Shown here one piece after another: positions 57,068-64,000 of a stretch of 64,000 nt of DNA. The notes under the pieces were generated by a model, which was not told where the DNA came from, searched no databases, and saw only the letters and a program-made list of their open reading frames with translations. A program made the position numbers and the translations under genes. The DNA comes from Adhaeribacter radiodurans (GTDB taxonomy: Bacteria; Bacteroidota; Bacteroidia; Cytophagales; Hymenobacteraceae). Positions within the stretch are counted from its first letter, which is position 1; the number at the start of each line of letters is the position of its first letter. The stretch lies in assembly GCF_014075995.1 (NCBI RefSeq), contig NZ_CP055153.1:248001-312000 (forward strand), given 5' to 3'.

Positions 57068-58144
57068 ATGAATCATTTATTTAGTCCGCTCCAAATAAAA
57101 TCACTTACTTTTAAAAATAGGGTAGTTGTATCGCCGATGTGCCAGTATTCCAGTACGGATGGTTTTGCCAATGACTGGCATTTGGTACATTTAGGCAGCC
57201 GCGCTGTGGGTGGTGCCGCCCTGGTAATTGCCGAAGCAACAGCTGTAAACCCCGAAGGACGTATTACTCCTTATGATCTTGGCATCTGGAAAGATGAGCA
57301 TATTGAGTTTTTACAACGTATTACTTCTTTTATTCACCAGCAAGGTTCAGTAGCGGGTATTCAGTTAGCTCATGCCGGCCGCAAAGCCAGCCGCAACGCT
57401 CCCTGGATGGGTTCTCAACTTTTATCGCCCGATGAAGGTGGTTGGGAAAACATAATGGCTCCTAGCCCCATACCCGTAAGTGAAGACTTACCTGCACCCG
57501 TAGAACTTACTTTAGACCAGATCCGGCAAGTAGTAGCAGATTTTAAAGCCGCAGCCAGTCGCGCTTTAACAGCCGGTTTTAAAGTCATTGAAATTCATGG
57601 AGCCCACGGTTATTTACTGCACGAGTTTGTATCGCCGCTTACCAACCAGCGCACCGATGAATACGGCGGCTCCTTTGAGAACCGAACTCGGTTCATCCGG
57701 GAAGTTGTACAAGCGGTGCAGGAAGTATGGCCATCGGATTTGCCGTTGTTTGTCCGTCTTTCTGCTACTGATTGGGTGCCCGACGAGAACTCCTGGAAAC
57801 TGGAAGATTCTATAACATTAGCGAGCCAGTTAAAAGACTTAGGGGTAGATTTGATTGATTGTTCGTCGGGTGGGAATGTACCGGTGCAGCAGATTAAACC
57901 AGGGCCGGGTTACCAAACTCCCTTTGCGCAAGCTATCCGGGAGCAGGCGGGCATTTTAACCGGAGCCGTTGGTTTAATTACCTCTTCCTTGCAAGCCGAT
58001 CATATTATCCGGACGGGGCAGGCTGATACTGTTATTATTGCCCGGGAGTTTTTACGTGATCCTTATTTTCCTTTAACAGCTGCTTCGGAGTTGCACCAGC
58101 CTATCACCTGGCCGGTACAATACGAACGAGCCAAACCCCGCTGA
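57068..58144 (+). CDS. NADH:flavin oxidoreductase, Old Yellow Enzyme family (YqjM-like)
   Basis: FMN-dependent ene-reductase acting on alpha,beta-unsaturated carbonyls. 358 residues from ATG 57068; an upstream TTG at 57050 is unlikely. YqjM-class marks: C25 in SPMCQYSS, HAGRKAS, EIHGAHGYLLHEF with the two substrate His, and LTNQRTDEYGGSFENRTRF. Monocistronic; the heptamer hairpin follows at its 3' end. Confidence 0.93.
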   Translation: MNHLFSPLQIKSLTFKNRVVVSPMCQYSSTDGFANDWHLVHLGSRAVGGAALVIAEATAVNPEGRITPYDLGIWKDEHIEFLQRITSFIHQQGSVAGIQLAHAGRKASRNAPWMGSQLLSPDEGGWENIMAPSPIPVSEDLPAPVELTLDQIRQVVADFKAAASRALTAGFKVIEIHGAHGYLLHEFVSPLTNQRTDEYGGSFENRTRFIREVVQAVQEVWPSDLPLFVRLSATDWVPDENSWKLEDSITLASQLKDLGVDLIDCSSGGNVPVQQIKPGPGYQTPFAQAIREQAGILTGAVGLITSSLQADHIIRTGQADTVIIAREFLRDPYFPLTAASELHQPITWPVQYERAKPR

Positions 58145-58151
58145 AAGATGC

Positions 58152-58222
58152 TTACCAATTATCATTTACCATTTACCAGAACAAAAATTGGTAAATGGTA
58201 AATGATAGTTGGTAAATGAAAT
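58152..58222. repeat. Heptamer hairpin between convergent OYE and nfi genes
   Basis: Left arm 58152-58179: TTACCAA, TTATCAT, TTACCAT, TTACCAG. Right arm 58188-58222: TTGGTAA, ATGGTAA, ATGATAG, TTGGTAA, ATGAAAT. All in phase, forming a long stem with an 8-nt loop. Occupies almost the whole gap and may act as a bidirectional terminator. Confidence 0.85.
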
Positions 58223-58225
58223 TAT

Positions 58226-58900
58226 TTAACGTACTTCTGCTTTAAATACTTCGGCATAATGGTCGGCAAGTCGGGTAGGTTCTGGTAGTTTATGTTTGCG
58301 GGTAGTAGCCAAGGCAATTTGGGTAGCAGTTTCCAGGTCGAGTAGGTGGCCCGCCGAAGCAAAAACCGGTTTTACTTTTTCTTTGGTACGAATAGCATTG
58401 GCAATGTGCTCGTTCCGGTGCACAACCGGACTTATGGAACCTTGCTGCGGGCCTGGCATTTCAAATTTGCCTACCAGTATTTCTTTAGCCAAACCCATGG
58501 TTGGTTTCTGTAATTCAACGCCCAAAAAACTGGCAATGCCCATACGGCGCGGGTGCGAGATTCCATGCCCGTCTACCATAATTAAATCAGGTTTTTGCGT
58601 GAGCTTTTTGTACGCTTCGAGCAAATTAGGCGCTTCCCGGAAGGCCAAAAATCCTGGTACGTACGGCAGTTCTACGGCGCCATAATGCCACACTTTTTCC
58701 AGAATTTCCAGATCCGGATACCGCAGCAATACAAACACCGATAAGATATTTTCCCCGATAAAAGAAGAATCGCAACCGGCTATGGTAGTTATAGTACAAT
58801 CCGGTTTTTGCAGTATTACTTGCTTTTGTAATTCGTTCTGGCGAGCAGTAAGCGTTTTGATTAATTCCGGATCAACTGGCGGGTGGTTGTAGTAAGCCAT
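58226..58900 (-). CDS. nfi: Endonuclease V
   Basis: Repairs deaminated bases, nicking DNA (or RNA) one nucleotide 3' of inosine. 224 residues. Active-site residues align by number with the Thermotoga enzyme: D44, Y80 and E89 in PYVPGFLAFREAP, D110 and H116 in VDGHGISHPRRMGIASF, and K139. All metal ligands are present. Convergent with the OYE gene; 44 nt downstream of hemJ on the same strand. Confidence 0.95.
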   Translation of the reverse strand: MAYYNHPPVDPELIKTLTARQNELQKQVILQKPDCTITTIAGCDSSFIGENILSVFVLLRYPDLEILEKVWHYGAVELPYVPGFLAFREAPNLLEAYKKLTQKPDLIMVDGHGISHPRRMGIASFLGVELQKPTMGLAKEILVGKFEMPGPQQGSISPVVHRNEHIANAIRTKEKVKPVFASAGHLLDLETATQIALATTRKHKLPEPTRLADHYAEVFKAEVR

Positions 58901-58944
58901 AAGTTTTCTTTTAAAGGCTTTACGTAAATCCGCGATTCTGATTA

Positions 58945-59472
58945 CTACCTGGCCCGGAGTTTTTTATAAATCCGGATAGCCAGCATCAAGATTATTGCAA
59001 ACAAAATTAAACCAGCAACTCCCCACAAAAAGCTGATGCTGTTTTTTAACACAACCAAAAATACAATGCTTACCAAAAAAAGAGTGGCTACTTCGTTCCA
59101 GATGCGGAGCTGCGTGGAAGTTTGCTTTACTTCGCCGTGTTGGTGTTGTTTAAATATTCTATGACAGCTAAAATGATACAGAAATAAACCCACTACAAAA
59201 CCTAATTTTACTATTAGCCAGTTCGGCAGACTCCCGTACAGGTAAAACATCCAAGAGCCGAAAATTAGAGTAAGTACCGCAGAAGGCCAGGTAATACCAT
59301 ACCAAAGCCGCTTTTGCATTACTTTTAATTGCGTTTGCAGAATAGTTTTTTCCGGTTCGGGTTTCTCAGTGGCTTCGGCGAAGTAAATAAACAAACGCAC
59401 AATGTAAAACAGGCCGGCGAACCAGGTAACTACAAAAATAATGTGCAGCGATTTAATGTATAAATAAGTCAC
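58945..59472 (-). CDS. hemJ: HemJ-type protoporphyrinogen IX oxidase
   Basis: Membrane haem-biosynthesis enzyme oxidising protoporphyrinogen to protoporphyrin. 175 residues from a GTG start, four to five membrane helices. Family signature YIKSLHIIFVVTWFAGLFYI with the conserved His near the N-terminus, and LRIWNEVATLFLV. HemJ occurs in many bacteria lacking HemG/HemY. Upstream of nfi, possibly co-transcribed. Confidence 0.88.
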   Translation of the reverse strand: MTYLYIKSLHIIFVVTWFAGLFYIVRLFIYFAEATEKPEPEKTILQTQLKVMQKRLWYGITWPSAVLTLIFGSWMFYLYGSLPNWLIVKLGFVVGLFLYHFSCHRIFKQHQHGEVKQTSTQLRIWNEVATLFLVSIVFLVVLKNSISFLWGVAGLILFAIILMLAIRIYKKLRAR

Positions 59473-59690
59473 GCAACAAAATTAAGCAGCCTTGCATTAC
59501 TTACCAACTAAACCAATAACTAAACCCTTTGTGCTCCACTTTTCGGAGGTATAATTGATAAAAAGTACTTTAGTTAGATAAACAGCTAAGTCTCCTTACG
59601 CTTTCAGGGTTCTATCCATTTTGCCCTTGCAACCTTTTAAGCCCGCGAAGACTCTCCTTAATAAACTATGAAACAAAATTATTATAAACC

Positions 59691-60500
59691 ATGCGCCGTA
59701 CTACCTTACAATTACATCTATCCATATTATTGAGCTTGCTTTTTTTTACTGCCTGTACCTCCGACGATGCCGTTGACCCTATTCCGGATACAAAAGTTTT
59801 AGTATTATCGAAAGTTATTTTTGCCGGGGTAGATACCATTAAATACCAATACAATGCGCAAAAGCGTTTAACCAAGGCCCGTTACTCCGCCGAACGTACC
59901 CCAACCGCTAACCGGTATTACAGAGAGTATGAGTATGATGAGGCTGGGCGTTTAACTAAAAGCCATTTTAAATTAATAAACGGCGACGAACTCAGTTACT
60001 TTACCTACACCTACACCAACAATCGGCTTACCAAAATTTCTTATTATAACCGGCCACAACCGCTAGGGGAGTTTAACCACGAATACGATAACGTAATAGA
60101 ATACAACAGCCAGAATCAGATAACGAAATTACTAACCTATCAGCCGGAATTACCTACTACCATTCATCGCTACACGGTTTACACCTATAATGCCGCAGGT
60201 AATGTGGTTAAATTAATGGATTACTTAAACAGCGAATCCGGACCAGTTAACGATTATACCGTAGAGTATACCTACGACAATAAAATTAATCCTTACCAAA
60301 ATGCCGTACAAATAGGGATTGGAGCCGAAATTTTGTCGAGTAACAACATTCTCCAGCAAAAAGAAACCTATCCGCTGTCTGGTCAGACCAAAATTACTAC
60401 GCATACTTATACCTACAATACAACTGGTTTGCCCGTTAAAGACACCAGAAAGAGCGATACCAACACTTTTGATGTGGTAAATGAATATACGTATTTGTAA
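59691..60500 (+). CDS. RHS/YD-repeat-like lipoprotein
   Basis: 269 residues. Lipoprotein signal with lipobox FFTAC at about 18-22, then YD-type beta repeats (YQYNAQKRLTKARYS, YEYDEAGRLTKSHFK, YTYNAAGNVVKLMDY, YTYNTTGLPVKDTRK). Repeats of this kind fold as curved beta-sheets in RHS proteins and in DUF4595-like lipoproteins. No toxin or core domain. Surface location likely; partner unknown. Confidence 0.8.
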   Translation: MRRTTLQLHLSILLSLLFFTACTSDDAVDPIPDTKVLVLSKVIFAGVDTIKYQYNAQKRLTKARYSAERTPTANRYYREYEYDEAGRLTKSHFKLINGDELSYFTYTYTNNRLTKISYYNRPQPLGEFNHEYDNVIEYNSQNQITKLLTYQPELPTTIHRYTVYTYNAAGNVVKLMDYLNSESGPVNDYTVEYTYDNKINPYQNAVQIGIGAEILSSNNILQQKETYPLSGQTKITTHTYTYNTTGLPVKDTRKSDTNTFDVVNEYTYL

Positions 60501-60523
60501 AAGTAAATTCTGAAGATAAAAGT

Positions 60524-60556
60524 AAAAGCCGCTACCCTAAAAAGTAGCGGCTTTTT
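60524..60556 (+). terminator. Intrinsic terminator of the lipoprotein gene
   Basis: 12-bp stem AAAAGCCGCTAC (60524-60535) with 60544-60555, 8-nt loop, T-run. Confidence 0.88.
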
Positions 60557-60560
60557 TGTT

Positions 60561-63205
<2,645 letters not shown>

Positions 63206-63214
63206 TAGTAAAAT

Positions 63215-63270
63215 AAAAATAGTAAAAAGGCTGTCTGAGTTCTAAATCAGACAGCCTTTTTACTATTTTT
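63215..63270. terminator. Strong bidirectional terminator after icd
   Basis: 24-bp perfect stem 63215-63238 with 63247-63270 (AAAGGCTGTCTGA-type arms), 8-nt loop, A/T runs on both sides. Serves icd and convergent manC. Confidence 0.9.
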
Positions 63271-63315
63271 AGTAAATACTTTAACTTATTTACACTGTTA
63301 AGCGGCCTGATAAAT

Positions 63316-64000
63316 TTAAATAAAATTCAGACCTTTCTTATTTTTTGCATCCGCTAGAAAATCTTTTACCCGTTGCTCATCTTTCTTTGGGCAAATCATG
63401 AGTACGTTGTCGTACTCGGCAATAATAAAATCGTGTAAACCATCTATTACTACTAAGCGCTCCTGCGGTGTTTTTACAATGCAGTTGGTAGTATCGTACA
63501 ACATTACTTCTCCATCAATTACATTGCCTTGCGGATCTTTGTCGCCAATAGCATATAAGGAATTCCAGGTACCCAAGTCGGACCAACCAAAATTGCTGGG
63601 CAGCATGTATACGTTACCTGCTTTTTCCATAATACCGTAGTCGATGGAAATATTACGGCAGTGCGAATAAGCCCGGTTTATAAAAGTGCTTTCTTCTTCG
63701 GTATTAAAAACTGAAATACCTTCATCAAAAATTTCGGTTATTTCCGGTAAAAATTCATGGAACGCCCGCATAATGGTTTGTACATTCCAGATAAAAATAC
63801 CGGCATTCCACACAAAGTCCCCACTATCCAGAAAAACCTTTGCAATTTCTAAATTAGGCTTTTCGGTAAAAGTTTTTACTTTTTTCAACTCGTTACCTTC
63901 TTCAATATATTGAATGTATCCGTAATTGGTATCAGGTCGGCTAGGGGTAATTCCTAAGGTAATCAGAATATCGGCTTTGGTGGCTTCATCTAAAGCTTTT
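63316..64000 (-). CDS. manC: Mannose-1-phosphate guanylyltransferase (5' part missing)
   Basis: Makes GDP-mannose from mannose-1-phosphate and GTP for surface glycans. The frame runs off the right edge; about 228 C-terminal codons are seen. Motifs: ITLGITPSRPDTNYGYIQ, VKTFTEKPNLE, FVWNAGIFIWN, SIDYGIMEK, and SNFGWSDLGTWNSLY. The end of the protein (ADAKNKKGLNFI) lacks the C-terminal cupin/PMI domain of bifunctional enzymes, so it is monofunctional. Confidence 0.93.
   Translation of the reverse strand, partial: KALDEATKADILITLGITPSRPDTNYGYIQYIEEGNELKKVKTFTEKPNLEIAKVFLDSGDFVWNAGIFIWNVQTIMRAFHEFLPEITEIFDEGISVFNTEEESTFINRAYSHCRNISIDYGIMEKAGNVYMLPSNFGWSDLGTWNSLYAIGDKDPQGNVIDGEVMLYDTTNCIVKTPQERLVVIDGLHDFIIAEYDNVLMICPKKDEQRVKDFLADAKNKKGLNFI

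Noticed and set aside
59500-59535. Possible extra repeat with AACTAAACC units near the hemJ promoter
   Set aside because: The period is about 12 nt, not 7, and only two copies are seen, so it was not added to the heptamer family.

Overview
The window is a chromosomal stretch of a member of the Bacteroidota, most likely order Cytophagales and close to the Hymenobacteraceae (Adhaeribacter-like). This placement is inferred. It rests on the moderate-to-low GC content, the Bacteroidota-type promoter elements (TTTG about 20 nt upstream of TAnnTTTG) before atpD, rpsP, rplS and others, atpD-atpC standing apart from the other ATP synthase genes, an 81-residue epsilon subunit, an S16 protein with a long Ala/Glu-rich tail, LptD and TonB-dependent proteins of Bacteroidota type, and DUF5362/DUF983 proteins. 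Most of the window is ordinary core genome. No rRNA, tRNA, CRISPR array, prophage or intact insertion sequence was seen.

Layout. 1-6.9 kb: purL (cut by the left edge), atpDC, and the ribosome/tRNA-modification genes rpsP-rimM-trmD with rplS. 7-11.5 kb: a sugar and glycosyl-transfer patch with WecD-like and WecE-like genes, a polyprenyl-phosphate GT2 and a GT-C membrane transferase. 11.6-24 kb: a desaturase, an RluA-type pseudouridine synthase, panB, an LptD-like protein, an amidase, an MlaD-like protein, an acyl-CoA carboxylase beta subunit, a SirB1-type protein, hemE and a MarC-type protein. 24-30.8 kb: purK-purE, a second GT2/GT-C pair, a possible CYTH-like protein, an AraC regulator and a DUF983 protein. 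31-40 kb: two tandem SDR paralogues, the second with a basic tail, a DUF5362 protein, clpB, an RluE-type synthase and dnaK. 40-48 kb: signalling genes (a 7TM histidine kinase, a PAS-LuxR regulator and a membrane protein/kinase/response-regulator operon). 48-52.8 kb: an unusual cluster with a cytoplasmic protealysin-like M4 protease, an emfourin-like inhibitor, a NUC-family nuclease, two proteins of unknown function and a membrane/coiled-coil gene with an in-frame TAG. 53-64 kb: a TonB-dependent receptor, a GAF protein, an Old Yellow Enzyme, endonuclease V, hemJ, an RHS-like lipoprotein, monomeric NADP-isocitrate dehydrogenase and a truncated manC.

The most striking signal is outside the genes. 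At least eleven places in eleven intergenic or gene-end sites carry short arrays of degenerate 7-nt units. Many are paired as inverted arms that would fold into hairpins. The word differs from site to site (ATTAGAA, TCGATAG, AAGTTTA, ATGGTAA, TTGTTGC, ACGTTTT), but the 7-nt period and the inverted-arm layout are kept. They lie mainly at gene ends, often beside or around intrinsic terminators, and one has pushed an apparent ORF upstream of the real start of a pseudouridine synthase. I know no described element of this form in Bacteroidota. Heptanucleotide STRR repeats of cyanobacteria are the nearest analogy.
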